From NCBI GenBank assembly GCA_014155875.1, contig JACEFZ010027058.1:1-64000 (forward strand): a DNA stretch of 64,000 nt. The letters are read 5' to 3'. This document shows positions 41,521 through 53,080 of this stretch, in pieces. Within the stretch, counting starts at the first letter, position 1. Each line of letters opens with the position of its first letter. This DNA comes from Cepaea nemoralis. Its lineage: Eukaryota > Mollusca > Gastropoda > Stylommatophora > Helicidae. A program made the translations under genes and the position numbers. The notes beneath the pieces were generated by a model that was not told the origin of the DNA, ran no database searches, and was given only the letters and a program-made list of their open reading frames with translations.

Positions 41521-42320
41521 ATATAACCACAGACTGGAACCCCTGCCTCGAGTAACCCAATGTGAATTGACTGTCCCACCTTAAAACAATTCAACGGTAG
41601 CCAGTCCGGAATTTAAAGCTTTTTTAACATGCTCTATACTTTTGCAGGACGTTCCGATCAACCCCAACATCAGGTTGATTTTCTAGGCAATGTACGTCCC
41701 GTAGTGGGATGCAGAGGTGTTTCCAAGGCACCAAGACCGGGTTATATACTAGCCAAGACCTATTGACGCGTCCTCGTCGAGCGTCCTGGGCAACAGGTCC
41801 CTTCGGGGTCCTGGCTAAAGTCAGTAGGATCGCCGATTCCTCCGAAGTAGGAGAGTGTCTACGGCGAGGAACCACCAGTCTGCACACCAATAAGCCAGAC
41901 ATGGGACAACGGATACTCACGCAAACCTCAGGTCCTGTATGACATCACACTGATGTTGAACAACAGGATGTCTTCATCCGACATACAGGACTTCGCGTTG
42001 GAGCTCAAGCCAACGAACACAAGCAAGCAAGCAGGCACGTCCCGTAGTGCTTTCTAGACGAGAAGTCAACATTTAATCCTAATCTCCTAAATTAACGGAA
42101 GTTAAATTAACGGAGGTTAAATCTAACCTTTATCGATTGGACGGCATTTGTTTTTGGAAACCAGTCGCGTGATTGATAGAGACAAAGCGTTTCGCGTGTT
42201 GTTTTACACATAAAATAGTCGCTTGTTAAAAATCGCAGAAGCCATCATGAGGAATCTTGATAGCCAGTTTTGTGCAAACAGAAAGCTGGTAGTCAGCTTA
42301 AATCGTGGTAGACAATTGAA
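41521..42320. other. Unassigned repeat-like sequence with an inverted pair
   Basis: TCCTGTATG near 41933 pairs with CATACAGGA near 41980, forming a hairpin around TGATGTTGAACAACAGGATG. GCAGGACGTTCCGATCAACC (41645-41664) resembles the reversed SINE 3' domain. Open frames (98 and 77 codons on opposite strands, about 41624-41942) have no domain. It is probably a fragment of a non-autonomous element. Confidence 0.35.
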
Positions 42321-42326
42321 ATTACT

Positions 42327-43430
42327 GAGCGCATACAGAACGAAGCTTTGCGGGTCATTCTGGGATGCACTAGAGACACCCTAGTAGTGTGTATGCGTTA
42401 CATCCTTGGTCTGCCGACTGTTGCTGGTAGGCTCAAGGTGATGCAGGCGAAGGCATACCTCAGAGTAGCTGCAGACACAGATCACCCATTGCATTAGGCG
42501 CTGGACGCAGTTAAGGGTCAGCGACTGATAAGAGGGAAATCATGGATGGCTCAGGCGGAGGATACGATCAGACAGTTTTGAATTTTGAAGAACATTAGGC
42601 GTGGAGAGGAGTGGATCAGAGTGCCAGCGGAGCAGTCAGACTTGTGCAGAGTTATAATCACATTGAGCCGGGAGTGCAGGGAGTGGCCAGCAGGGGCCAC
42701 AGAAGTGGAAATCCAGCAACTAATTCAGGATAATTCTCGCCCGGGTGATGTGATTATATACACAGATGGTTCGGTGTTGAGAGGTAGGAGAAGTGCCTGG
42801 GGGTTCTTAGCAAAAGCTAATGGTCGACGTTTGGTGCAGGAGAGCCTGGCATATGATATCACAACATCTAGCTTAAGAATGGAGGTGGAGGCAGTCAGAG
42901 CAGCTTTCAGCTGGATGGAGAATACGATACACACACACGTCGTGATTATAACTGACTCAGAAAGCATGCTGAGTAGGGTGAGGACAGGCAAGCTTCGTGT
43001 AGAGTGGCTTGCTTCGCTTCGGAAATCACGGGTGACAAGCATCGTCTGGATCTTTTCTCCGGGGCATGCTGGTGTGCTTGGGAATGAACACGCAGGCAGA
43101 TTGGCTGGCTCTGCGAAACTTGGTGGAGTATTGATGCATGATAAGGCAGACGTGGTTGCGGCCTTGTGGGAGCACGTGTACACCTCGGAGGAGCAAATGG
43201 ATCACCATGGTCTGGCAAGAATGCGACAGCGAGGGTGACGAGGGGATCTGGCCGACGATCGACGCTCAGAGGAAAGGCGAGACGGACATATAATCAGATT
43301 GCTACTGGTACTATTAGTGTTCGGAACTCTTCGCTGGCTGCTGAGGATGGGGACGGAGCGCTTATGGGAATGCCCCGAATTCTGTGATGTTGGTTCCTAA
43401 ATCGATCAATCAATCAATCGATCAATTAAT
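42327..43430 (+). pseudogene. LINE remnant: reverse transcriptase end plus RNase H domain
   Basis: In one frame, 42327-42580 reads ERIQNEALRVILGC..., the post-catalytic end of a LINE reverse transcriptase, with two in-frame stops. It continues into a 217-codon open frame (42585-43238) with an RNase H fold: YTDGS (Asp61), MEVEA (Glu100), ITDSES (Asp124) and PGHAGVLGNE (His161, Asn167). The final catalytic Asp, expected a few residues after NE, is Gly171, so this RNase H is probably dead. A frame shift follows, then a C-terminal ERLWECPE segment with a stop near 43395 and an ATCAATCAATC-type tail (about 43398-43428). This is an I/Jockey-superfamily-like non-LTR element; the exact clade is not assigned. 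Confidence 0.85.
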
Positions 43431-43529
43431 GTGCGAACATGTGTATATTTCAGCTTGAAGGATTTATCTAGTTACATTACCTCATGTTATGTGATTTGTG
43501 CAATATGTACCTGACGAGATGCAGCGAAA
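43431..43529. other. Short unassigned spacer between two LINE remnants
   Basis: It separates the 3' tail of the RNase H LINE (+ strand) from the 3' end of the RTE-like LINE (- strand). Nothing else is seen. Confidence 0.4.
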
Positions 43530-44290
43530 TATTATCATCATCAAGTGCCGTGCCGATTGGCGTAGGCGTTCATGACTCTCAACAGATCTCGGTCTTTGGT
43601 TTTCTGGATCAACTCTGCCGTTGATATTCCTCCATGCCATCGTCGCAATCCATCCAGCATCATTTCTCGCGGTCTACCTCTGCCTCTCTTCCCCTCGATA
43701 TTTCCAGTTGTCACGATGTTCTCCAGCGCCTCTGTTCTCATCACATGACCAAAGAAACTGTTTGTCTCTTTATGATTGTTGTATATAATGTTCTAGTTTC
43801 GCCAGCCTCTTGAAGGCATTACATTCGTCGTTAGTTACTTTGGCAGTTCAAGGAATTCGCAACATTCGTCTAAGGAACCATATCTCTGTTGCTTCCAATC
43901 TCTTCCTAATATGTTCATTTATATTGCAAGATTCACTGCCATTCAGCAAAATAGGTTCTATATAGCTCTTTAGCACCCTCTTTCTTACATTCAATGATAG
44001 TGACATATTGCATAAGACATTCTTCATTGTTTGAAATGCCGCCTTTGCTTGCCCTATTCTGCTCTTAATCTCTGTTGTGCATCTTCCACTTGGTGAAGAA
44101 TTTTCCCTTCTATCTCTATTTCACATTTGGGTGTCACCATTTTCTTTGATATCGCCATTGTTACTGTTTTCTTGATATTCAAGGAGAGTCCTTTCTTTGC
44201 ACTCTCTGTGCAGCGAAATATGCCAGGCAATAAATCGTATAATCTATTGTTCGTGTCTTCATTATTTATATTTAATTCTAAGTCCAACTG
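43530..44290 (-). pseudogene. RTE-like retrotransposon, C-terminal third
   Basis: Reading leftward on the minus strand, 44287-44054 encodes LSLNIKKTVTMAISKK and CEIEIEGKI, the segment just after the reverse transcriptase catalytic box. 44053-43745 is frame-broken but shows IEPILLNGS, TEIWFLRRM and a GHVM-type end. 43744-43541 reads TGNIEGKRGRGRPREMMLDG, the conserved tail. The sequence ends in a TTGATGATGATAAT-like 3' tail near 43530, usual for RTE elements. It is 5'-truncated and inactive. Confidence 0.85.
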
Positions 44291-44400
44291 ATCGGTGTGG
44301 GGAATTAACCCAGTTGCCCGCCATCAGCTCACCGGAAGTTTAACAACTAGCGCCCTTATCCTTTCGGCCATGCTGATCTATCATTTGAAGCCAGTTAGCC
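44291..44400 (-). mobile_element. tRNA-derived SINE head (minus strand)
   Basis: On the minus strand a box-A-like TGGCCGAAAGGATAAGG is followed by a box-B-like GGGTTAATTCC and a CCGATCAGTTGGA segment. The same arrangement recurs at 54893-55010. RNA polymerase III promoters of this kind drive SINE transcription (known for the class). It abuts the RTE fragment, so it may have inserted beside it. Confidence 0.6.
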
Positions 44401-45376
<976 letters not shown>

Positions 45377-45449
45377 GAATGAAGGGCCGAATGTAAGACG
45401 GGCCTGCGCGCCCAATTTGTGACCCTAATAAAGTTGATTTGATTTGATT

Positions 45450-45450
<1 letters not shown>
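45377..45450 (+). mobile_element. Retroelement 3' end (LINE/SINE tail) between two CTAT arrays
   Basis: GGGCCGAATGTAAGACGGGC and CCTGCGCGCCCAATTTGTG are followed by AATAAAG and a TTGATTTGATTTGATTT tail, the look of a non-LTR 3' end with a short tandem tail. It is about 74 bp long. CTAT repeats on both sides suggest it inserted into, or was captured by, a CTAT array. Confidence 0.65.
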
Positions 45451-45525
<75 letters not shown>

Positions 45526-45526
45526 C

Positions 45527-45606
<80 letters not shown>

Positions 45607-45607
45607 A

Positions 45608-45646
<39 letters not shown>
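45451..45646. repeat. (CTAT)n microsatellite, second array
   Basis: About 196 bp with two interruptions (a CTAC unit near 45525 and a TATATAT near 45605). It is followed by GTTA repeats. Confidence 0.95.
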
Positions 45647-45659
45647 AGTTAGTTAGTTA

Positions 45660-46290
45660 GTTAGTCGACAGATCATCCTCGTTGCACATCGGACCATTCA
45701 GTCCATAAGTGCTCGGATCCCCTCCTCAGCAAATCCCGCAGCGTGTAGCGGCTAACGACGCCAGTTCTGTGTTGGTTTATCAATCTTCTTTGGCTTCCTG
45801 CGTAGTGTTCTTGTTTGGCCACCCCTCTTTTAATTTGCTGCTCTCGCAGTCTGGCCATTGTTGTAGATTCACAGTCATCACTTGGTTCTCGCAAAAGTCT
45901 CACTTATCGTAGAGCATTCAGAATGTCAGCCTGGTCCATGGCGCGTCAGCCCTCCACAGTAGCCTCACCTGCGAGCTTGTCAGCCCGCTCATTCCCTTGT
46001 ACTCCCGCATGCCCTGGCACGAAGATGAAACTAATCTTTGCCAGCCGAGACCGCTTCAGAGGCAGCAACCATTCTCTTCGGATCGACCCCTCCTCTATCC
46101 TCTTGATCATGTTCATTGAGTCGCTAAGGAAACAAGCCCTAGTGAATGTCTGTGTCTCGAGCCATGTTATTGCTTTACTTACTGCCATGACTTGATGGTC
46201 AAGCTACTTGTGGTTTCAGTGAAAGCACCAGAGTCCTGCTTCACAATTCTCCCTCCGGCCCGAGCTGTAAAGGCCCATGAGCTTCTCACA
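45660..46290 (-). pseudogene. LINE RNase H remnant (minus strand)
   Basis: From 46270 leftward, a frame reads RIVKQDSGAFTETTSSLT, shifts near 46190, and continues in an 80-codon open frame (46188-45946) with FLSDSMNM (Asp23) and VPGHAGVQGNERADKLAG, which keeps His, Asn and the last Asp. After another break, 45903-45673 carries INQHRTGVVSRYTLRDLL and EHLW, the C-terminal segment also seen in shifted form at 43260-43390. It is the same LINE family as 42327-43430, in opposite orientation and better conserved at the RNase H end. Confidence 0.8.
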
Positions 46291-46301
46291 TGTCGGACGA
46301 C

Positions 46302-46345
46302 TATCTATCTATCTATCTACCTACCTACCTACCTACCTACCTACC

Positions 46346-46376
<31 letters not shown>

Positions 46377-46560
46377 GTATCTATATGTGTGTCTGTCTGT
46401 CTGCCTGCCTGCCAGCCCGCCCGCCCGCCTGGGTCGGACGGTCGATCGATCGTTCAGTCGGTCGTTCGTTCGGTCGGTCGGTCTGTCGGTCCTTCTCTCC
46501 GTCCGTCCGTTCGTCCGTCCTTCCACCAATCTGTCTCTGTCGGTCGATCGGTGGGTCGAT
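46302..46560. repeat. Motif-drifting tetranucleotide array
   Basis: The repeat unit changes in order along the array: CTAT, CTAC, CTGT, then CTGT/CTGC, CCGC, then GTCG, TCGT, TCGG and TCCG. Tetranucleotide register is mostly kept while the motif shifts one base at a time. A shorter version of the same series occurs at 53741-53911. Open frames across it are repeat translations. Confidence 0.9.
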
Positions 46561-46659
46561 TACGTTGAGCAATCAGTCTGTTTGATTATTCCGAAAGCCA
46601 CCAAAACCTGCTTTATGGACAGATGAAAACAAATCATTGTTTTTCGTCTCAGAACAACA

Positions 46660-46925
46660 CTTAGTATATTACGAAACTATATGTATTCAAAATTCAGGAT
46701 TAGCAAATCGGCCATTTGCACATGCGGATTGACGCCGCAGACAGCAGATCACATACTCCAAGACTGCCCCAAAAATACGACACATTTAGGCGAACCTGGC
46801 CAGGAGAAACAACAGTGGAAGATAAATTTTGTGGACTACTGAGTGAGCTAAAACATTCATTTATATTCACACAAGAGACAACATTGCAGTTACAGACAAA
46901 TTTCAGGCGAACTGTTTGATTTTCA
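46660..46925 (+). pseudogene. LINE C-terminal cysteine motif remnant
   Basis: One frame gives CTCGLTPQTADHILQDCP (about 46715-46768), the CxCG...H...C motif that ends RNase H-bearing LINE proteins. After a frame shift it continues as TFRRTWPGETTVEDKFCGLL and LKHSFIF. It is degraded and has no start. It lies upstream of a separate RNase H fragment on the same strand. Confidence 0.7.
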
Positions 46926-46984
46926 GTTCGTAGTGAGCAAAGTTCAAAATGGACAGATGTGGCAAGAGAGGATACCAAGCAGAG

Positions 46985-47345
46985 ACACTTAACTTTTGCA
47001 AAGATTTAGATGGATATAATGTTCGGGAGATGCTGGAGTATGAGGTAACAAGAACAGAAACTTCTCTCTTACAAAGTCTTACATGGATAAAATGACCGGA
47101 TATGTTGCAGTATGCGGTATCAAGAACAGATGCTTCTCTCTTACAAAGTCTTACATGGATAAAATGTCCGGGTAATGCTAGAGTGTCGGGCAACGAATGG
47201 GCGGATCTGATGGTTTCGAGAGAACCAGTAGTTGGAACACTCACCACGGACAAGAAGACATTCTAAAGGCAATCTATGAACCACTGCTAGTTGAAGATAC
47301 AATAAGAGATGAAAAACACACAGTTAAATGTACATCGGTTTGGAT
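46985..47345 (+). pseudogene. LINE RNase H fragment with an 84-bp tandem duplication
   Basis: ACTTCTCTCTTACAAAGTCT and its flanks recur about 84 bp apart (near 47060 and 47132). After the second copy, translation reads TWIKCPGNARVSGNEWADL (about 47150-47205), the end of an RNase H domain with His replaced by Asn in CPGNA. The following KAIYEPLL and RDEKHTVK segments match the usual continuation. It is a non-functional remnant. Confidence 0.65.
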
Positions 47346-47440
47346 TTAAGTGTGGCTGGCAGCGGTGACGTAGTGGCTAAACACTTGCCTGCCCTTCTGG
47401 TGGCCATGAGTTCCATCCGCATTAGGGCGGATTCGATTTT
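47346..47440 (+). mobile_element. tRNA-like SINE head
   Basis: GACGTAGTGGCTAAACACTT has a box-A look and GAGTTCCATCCGC a weak box B about 45 bp later. It is followed by T-rich sequence. The match to RNA polymerase III boxes is imperfect. Confidence 0.45.
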
Positions 47441-47445
47441 TTTTA

Positions 47446-47548
47446 ATTGACCTGGAATCCTAGGTCTAAATTGACCTGGAATCCTAGGTCTAAAATTGAC
47501 CTGGAATCCTAGGTCTAAAATTGACCTGAAATTTCAGGTCTAAAATTG
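47446..47548. repeat. Four tandem hairpin units of about 26 bp
   Basis: Each unit reads ATTGACCTGGAATCCTAGG plus TCTAAA, with GACCT and AGGTC able to pair. The fourth unit is altered to GACCTGAAATTTCAGGTC, which keeps and even improves the pairing (GACCTGAAATTTCAGGTC is a perfect palindrome). Confidence 0.8.
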
Positions 47549-47739
47549 GTACCACAATATGCCTTGGGAAGACAAGGTAGCCGGCATGACACTGATAACA
47601 CCACCCCTCGAGTGCCGGTTGGTCTATGCCGATTTTGAGTCTATGCGCCTTAAAGTGTGTAGGTGTGTAAGAGGGTTTTTTACCGTGACAACTAAGACAC
47701 CGTCTCCTGTGTGATATTTCCACCCCCTCCCCCAGTCGC
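47549..47739. other. Unassigned, CDS-like but unsupported
   Basis: A 77-codon minus-strand open frame (47490-47723) overlaps the hairpin repeats and has no recognisable domain. I see nothing else. Confidence 0.25.
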
Positions 47740-47990
47740 TAACAGCTGGTCTCCCTGGCCTAGTGGTTAAACGACTTACTTCGTAATCCAATTTATCCAC
47801 GTAGGGTACCGCAGCGCGCGAGAATTGGTAGCGGTTCTCGTCGGGTTGGTGACTTGCGGAATATGTGAGCCCAGAAAGCCCAAGGCTCAGAAAGCAATGG
47901 CAACTGCTGAGCGTACTCTTGCCAAGAAATCAACAACAGTGATAAAATGCTGGTGTTGACAGCGATGTCCTGTTAAAAAAAAAAAAAGCC
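47740..47990 (+). mobile_element. SINE family 1, full-length copy
   Basis: A head with CCTAGTGGTTAAACGACTT (box-A-like) and GGTAGCGGTTCTCGTCGG (box-B-like) is followed by a conserved domain CAGAAAGCAATGGCAAC..CTTGCCAAGAAATCAACA..GCTGGTGTTGACAGCGATGTC and a 13-A tail (47975-47987). A related copy lies at 56285-56545 and reversed fragments at 48950-49070 and 38341-38450. Confidence 0.75.
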
Positions 47991-48789
47991 GCTAACATCC
48001 TTAGGTCTAAATAGTTAATTTACCAAATCAGAAATAGCATGTTCAGAACGAGGCAAAGAAGAGTTCCGTGAAAGGGTTTCCGTTGTACTTTCATTTTCTG
48101 CCAAGGTCGACTGCACAGCGGGTTGTTGAGTGTAAGGTAGCATTGATCACGATTGCTAGGCGGCGAAATCTAGCTGCGCTTTATGTCCTCTCAAGCAAGA
48201 AGTGGATAAATAATACAACGTTACGAGGGTTCGTGATTGATATTGCCTGGCGGAAGTTGTACTATCAAAATAAATTTCATCAATCGAGTCATATTCAGTT
48301 GTAAATATGGGAGCTGCAAGTTGGAAGATAATACACAAATTAAGTGGCTTTGAACCACCGTAGGCAGCCTACATATGTAACTCGTTTGTTCCTACGATTA
48401 TACGGTTTTGTAGCTTCAAGTATTTAGCAGTTTAAATGTATCCAATAGATTCTTTTTCTTTTTTTGTTGTTGTAAATTAACTCCATATATAAAGCAAAGT
48501 CTTCCCTTAGTGAATTTGAATAACGAAGACACAGACAATAGATAGCACGATTTATTGCCTGGCATACTTCGCTGCATTTCGCCAGGGACATACTGCAGCA
48601 ATCACACACCATAAACTAATCATAAAATATAAATAAATAGTAATATACAACACACATATTCAAACAGTAATTTAAATTGTCTACCATGGTAATTTTAAAC
48701 TGATTATCAGGTTCTTTTATTTGCACAAAGTTGGTTCGCACCGCAATGTCGATACTTAGAACCTAGAAGTGACATCTTTATATCACTAG
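47991..48789. other. Unassigned sequence
   Basis: Balanced composition turning A/T-rich after 48600. Open frames are 60-78 codons on both strands with no domain. No repeat unit is recognised. Confidence 0.3.
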
Positions 48790-48895
48790 CAGGGCTGAGT
48801 GGTCTCGAGGTATGGTGTCCGCCTCGAGTGCTGGAGGTCCCGGGTTCAGGACCCGGTGAGGACCGGGATTTATTTAAAAAATTCACCTAGACTTC
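48790..48895 (+). mobile_element. tRNA-derived SINE head (family 2)
   Basis: GAGTGGTCTCGAGG (48797-48810) fits box A and GGGTTCAGGACC (48842-48853) fits box B, spaced about 45 bp apart with CGCCTCGAG between, like a class II tRNA (Leu/Ser type). GGTCCCGGGTTCAGGACCCG is a strong T-arm-like hairpin. It continues into an A/T-rich body. It is more likely a SINE than a working tRNA because the acceptor stem does not pair. Confidence 0.65.
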
Positions 48896-48949
48896 CAGTA
48901 ATAAAATTTCCCCTGATCTCTGGGTAGTGAGATCGGACGCCCGTATGTA

Positions 48950-49070
48950 TTTTTGCGCAGCATATCCTTTTTACAGGACTTAGCTGTCAACACCAGCATC
49001 TTTCAGCTGTATGTTGATCTCTTGGCAAGATTACGCTCAGTAGTTTGCCATTGCGTTCTGAGCAGTTGGA
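48950..49070 (-). mobile_element. SINE family 1 conserved domain (minus strand)
   Basis: Reverse complement of the family 1 domain: the reverse strand reads CAATGGCAAACTACTGAGCG, CTTGCCAAGAGATCAACAT and GATGCTGGTGTTGACAG. The head is missing. Confidence 0.75.
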
Positions 49071-49384
49071 AATCGAAAAAGAGTAGCCTAACGGCGCTGC
49101 CCGCGCAAAATTTCGAGTTAAAAATCTACCCAAAGTATTTCAGGATCCTCGCTGATGCAACGGAGTTCGTTCATTGAGCTGAGTTTCTCCAGACTCAGAT
49201 TTGAGTTAGGAGGAAAACGGAGCACTTATGCGTTAAACCGTGTGCCGTGATGTTGATCCATCGACTAAACTAGCAGGGCATCGACCAACAGTTGTGAAAA
49301 TCAATGACAATACAGTAACAGGCCCTAGTCAAACCACACATTCATCTACACACTTCCGATTATCTTCTATGAAGAACAGGGTTA
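49071..49384. other. Unassigned sequence
   Basis: No gene, RNA or repeat is recognised. Confidence 0.3.
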
Positions 49385-49525
49385 TTTTTAATGACTGCAG
49401 TGTTTGAAAATATTGTCCGTCCAAGTTTTGTATTTACCTTTTATTGCCTGAACTTTACAGAGGGTGGATATAAACCATGGACTGGCAATATTTTCAAACA
49501 CTGCACGATCATTTAAAATACACCC
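49385..49525. mobile_element. MITE-like hairpin element
   Basis: TGCAGTGTTTGAAAATATTG (49396-49415) is an exact reverse complement of 49496-49515, and imperfect pairing extends both inward (about 25 bp) and outward. The inner part contains CCAAGTTTTGTATTTACC, shared with the hairpin elements at 39988 and 37755. It has no coding capacity; a small inverted-repeat element mobilised in trans is the likely reading. Confidence 0.8.
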
Positions 49526-49792
49526 TATACAAGAAAAACACTCTTTTACAAGCTTTAAGACGTCATGGAAACATGGCCCCTGTTTTAAGACCAACCGGCA
49601 CTCGATGGATGAGGTCACAGCCACACCGACCGCCTCTGCTTGCCACGACATTTCATGGTACCATTTAGCCTGTGTCATTTCAAACTTGCGCCTGGACGAG
49701 GATTCGAACAAGTGTCCAGCAAGTCGGCAAGCAAGCGTGTTAGTTCCTGCGCACCCGCGGCTCACGACTTGTATTTGTTTCTTTTCTTTGTG
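49526..49792. other. Unassigned sequence next to the MITE
   Basis: Overlapping open frames on both strands (up to 125 codons on the minus strand, 49388-49765) include the MITE arms and have no domain. I do not support a gene. Confidence 0.25.
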
Positions 49793-49930
49793 TGCTCGCT
49801 GGCTTTGAACTCAAGCGTAGTCCATACATGACCTACTATTTCTAGTGTACTGGACTGATTTTTGCGTGTGGATTAGCTTTCCTTGTTACCAGTGTCCCTC
49901 GCCATCAGGCGAAACTACTCTGACTTCTGA
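49793..49930 (+). repeat. Dispersed repeat C, copy 2
   Basis: Contains AACTCAAGCGTAGTCCATAC, GCGTGTGGATTAGCTTTCC and TACCAGTGTCCCTCGCCATC in the order seen in the other two copies. It is closest to copy 3. Confidence 0.75.
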
Positions 49931-50028
49931 GGTACGATTAATTTACTTCCCCATGTCAAGGACGAACGTCTTGAATAAAACGTCAAAAGTACAGGCCCCT
50001 ACCGTATGTCTTCAACGCACTGTCATAG

Positions 50029-50155
50029 TGCTTGACCCACATTCTCAGAGACCAAGCGACACTCATCAAGTGAAGAGACCAGCGCACGGGGCTCATAGTG
50101 CTTGACCCACATTCTCAGAGACCAACCGACACTCATCAAGTGATGAGACCAGCGT
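50029..50155 (+). repeat. 68-bp tandem duplication
   Basis: CATAGTGCTTGACCCACATT and the following 40 bases (CTCAGAGACCAAGCGACACT...) occur twice, starting near 50026 and 50094, with two or three differences. Confidence 0.85.
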
Positions 50156-51344
50156 CATGCCGGTCGCCTTTACTTATCGTAACATTTCCTTGTACGCATT
50201 CTATGTTGGAACCATTTTTAAACTCTGCCATTTTGCGGATTCAAATATATGACCACTGGACCGACAGACAGGCCGTGCCTTGCCGTGCCATGTTATGATA
50301 CAGAGAGGCGACCGCATCAGGCGGCACCGTAAGGGGGCGGCATTTTAATGGGAAAAAATATGTAAGGAGCGGCATTTCGAAGACTTTTATCATACAGAGA
50401 AAATCTACCGCACTACAGACCAGCGTCTACCCACCACCCTACGGCATCTCCCTGTCTTCTGAACTTCAATCAATTTCTACAATTTTCACCAACCCATTGC
50501 ACTCATTGATGTTGTTAAAACAAAGCGCCCCAATTATGTTTGTATAATCAGACCTATTTTTGGCAACAAGGGCGCATAATCATATTTCTGAAAGCTTTGA
50601 AGTTCGACCAGGACCAGGCACTTTGATATTTCAGGCCATCTGTTCTTACCAATGATGTCAGAATTTGAGTAATTATGTCACGACCATGGTAAAGACCAGG
50701 CCCCCCTGAAACGGGAACTTAACTTGAGGCCCTCTACGGGAAGACTGATTGTCTCGTGTCATACTCCTGACGTTTGAAGGTAACTTTATGAATCAGGTTT
50801 GGACCAGCCTTGAGGTATACTCGGGCCAGGGTCAACCGTGCACGTGCCAAAACCCCTCCCTCCTTTTTTCTCCTCCCCCAATGAATATTTGTCTTGCAGT
50901 CTATCTGTGCTTGCCTTCATGCATGAGTGATTCTCCAAAGCTCCCATCGCCGTTGCATTGTATAAGCTCTTTGTTTGAAAGAGTTCCTTTGTTTCAGCTA
51001 GAGTGTCGTATTATGTTAGGGAAATACCCTAGTGTCATGGAGATTTACAATACGGTTTGAGGCTATCGCCCTCTCGTGAAACAAACCATAACTGTTTCAA
51101 CATCATCTCACATGATGCTCCCAGCTTTGTCTCGCTGACAGTCGCCACACGGATTGTTCATTTTGATTAAGAAATGGATTCATACTTTAATTGGTGCTGA
51201 TTTGCACCCAGAATACGAAAGTGAAGTTACAGTGTTTTTACTCCACAAGCCGAACATACGGAAATTATTTAATTTATGTCTAGTTTCTAGTTTCTCATTT
51301 GTGTAAGTCTTTACACATGCATACCTTACACCATCATCATGACT

Positions 51345-51346
<2 letters not shown>
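50156..51346. other. Unassigned sequence
   Basis: Balanced composition. A 103-codon open frame (50749-51060) has no recognisable domain and no promoter or poly(A) signal I can tie to it. A GGCGGCACCGTAAGGGGGCGG stretch occurs near 50320. Nothing further is supported. Confidence 0.3.
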
Positions 51347-51410
<64 letters not shown>

Positions 51411-51550
51411 GTCATCATCATCATCATCCTGTTCAGTGTCATCATCACCATATTAATTATCATCATCATGCAGCTAGGTTCCCCCAGAAAGTGACCAACC
51501 TAAGCCAAATAGCTGATGGACAGACTGAACAAGACAGTATAGATAGCGGT

Positions 51551-51647
<97 letters not shown>

Positions 51648-52082
51648 GAAACAAGAAGAAGACAAAGAAGCAGGTAAGCAAAGCAAGTAAGAAAGGAAAC
51701 TAGATAGAAAAGCAGAAAGGATAAAGACAGAAAGCAAGAAGAAGAAGAAGAAGAAGAAGAAGAAGAAGAAGAAGAAGAAGAAGAAGAAGAAGAAGAAGAA
51801 GAAGAAAGTAAGCAAGTGAGAAAGAAAAAAAGAAAGTAAGAAAGAAGAAGAAGAAGAAGAAGAAGAAGAAGAAGAAGAAGAAGAAGAAGAAGAAGAAAGA
51901 AAGAAAGAGAAGAAAGAAAGAAAGAAAGAAGAAAGAAAGAAAGAAAGAAGAAGAAGAAGAAGAAGAAGAAGAAGAAGAAGAAGAAGAAGAAGAAGAAGAA
52001 GAAGAAGAAGAAGAAGAAGAAGAAGAAGAAATAAGCAATCAAACTAAAAAAATATATAAAGGAAGGAAGGAAGGAATAACAA

Positions 52083-52133
<51 letters not shown>

Positions 52134-52140
52134 CAGGAGA
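51347..52140. repeat. Microsatellite cluster: (ATC)n, (GA)n, (GAA)n, (GAAA)n
   Basis: In order: ATC repeats (51347-51429), GA repeats (51555-51641), GAA blocks (about 51738-51805, 51846-51897 and 51947-52029) joined by GAAA blocks, then GAAA repeats (52081-52131). Purines fill the + strand for about 600 bp. The poly-His, poly-Ser, poly-Phe and poly-Leu open frames here are artefacts. Confidence 0.95.
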
Positions 52141-53080
52141 AGAGGGGAAGCAGAATGTTAAAATTCAACAACCCTTTGCAACGATAGACAAGCATAGACA
52201 ATTTTTCCTTTGCAAGATTATTCTACCCAACAACAATAGACAAGCAAAAATGTAAATCCTTATAAACAAACAACCCACACATGATCGCAATCTCTTCAAC
52301 GGCTGATTTCACTTTTGTTTGACGCCGTTTATTCAGATATCCTTAAAAAAATCCGTCTCTGAATGAAAGTTTAGTTCACGACGGATCCAACCTCAGTCTT
52401 CCGTATGTCTTTTATGAGCGAAGCATAACGACTTAATTTACTGAAATACAAAACCCTGCTCGGGGATTTTAATAGATGCCCTTAACAGTGCAGCCATTGT
52501 ACTTGTACAATATCGTGATTCTGACAACAACAGATTTTCATAAACACGCCCCAGTGCGACATCATCACACCTATGGTGTGACCTCTGTGGGGATGTTCAT
52601 ATTTCCAGGAGGGCTGAGTTGAACCCTACCCACCAGCAGGTGAAGCAGGCTTAGACCGGCTTCCAGAGATCTTATCCAGCGAAAACTGAAAACAAAATCT
52701 CCCAGGGGGTTATAACCCAAGCTGCGTGTAGAATTCAGGGCCGGCCATCCGTGAAGGAATGGGGGAGATTTCATTCCACTGAGCTTTAATCTTGAAGCAC
52801 GGTGATAGAGGATTGTTGAGGGTAAGGGACCGTAAGGAACACGCCTCTAAATTCGGGAAACGACAAGAGTGCAGTGAGAAAATGATTGTACCCATTCTGA
52901 AAAATAAAATATATTAATAAAAAAAATATGAAAGAAGGAACGAGGATGACAAGCGTGTACAATTATATAGTTTGTTGTTTTGGAGAAAAGGGAGATGAAA
53001 TTTTCTTCTGATCTCTGACAGTTTCAGAAACGTGATCGTTATAGAATAATGTTAAAGTACAAGATGCAAGGAAATACGAG
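52141..53080. other. Unassigned sequence
   Basis: No gene or repeat is recognised. Open frames are up to 67 codons, with no domain. Confidence 0.3.

Noticed and set aside
42725..43218. Minus-strand open frames of 90-152 codons opposite the RNase H domain
   Set aside because: Shadows of the + strand LINE frame.
48790..48895. A functional tRNA gene
   Set aside because: Boxes A and B are good, but the acceptor stem and 3' end do not pair and an A/T-rich body follows; SINE is more likely.
51299..52201. Poly-His, poly-Ser, poly-Leu and Glu-Arg proteins
   Set aside because: Translations of ATC, GA, GAA and GAAA microsatellites.
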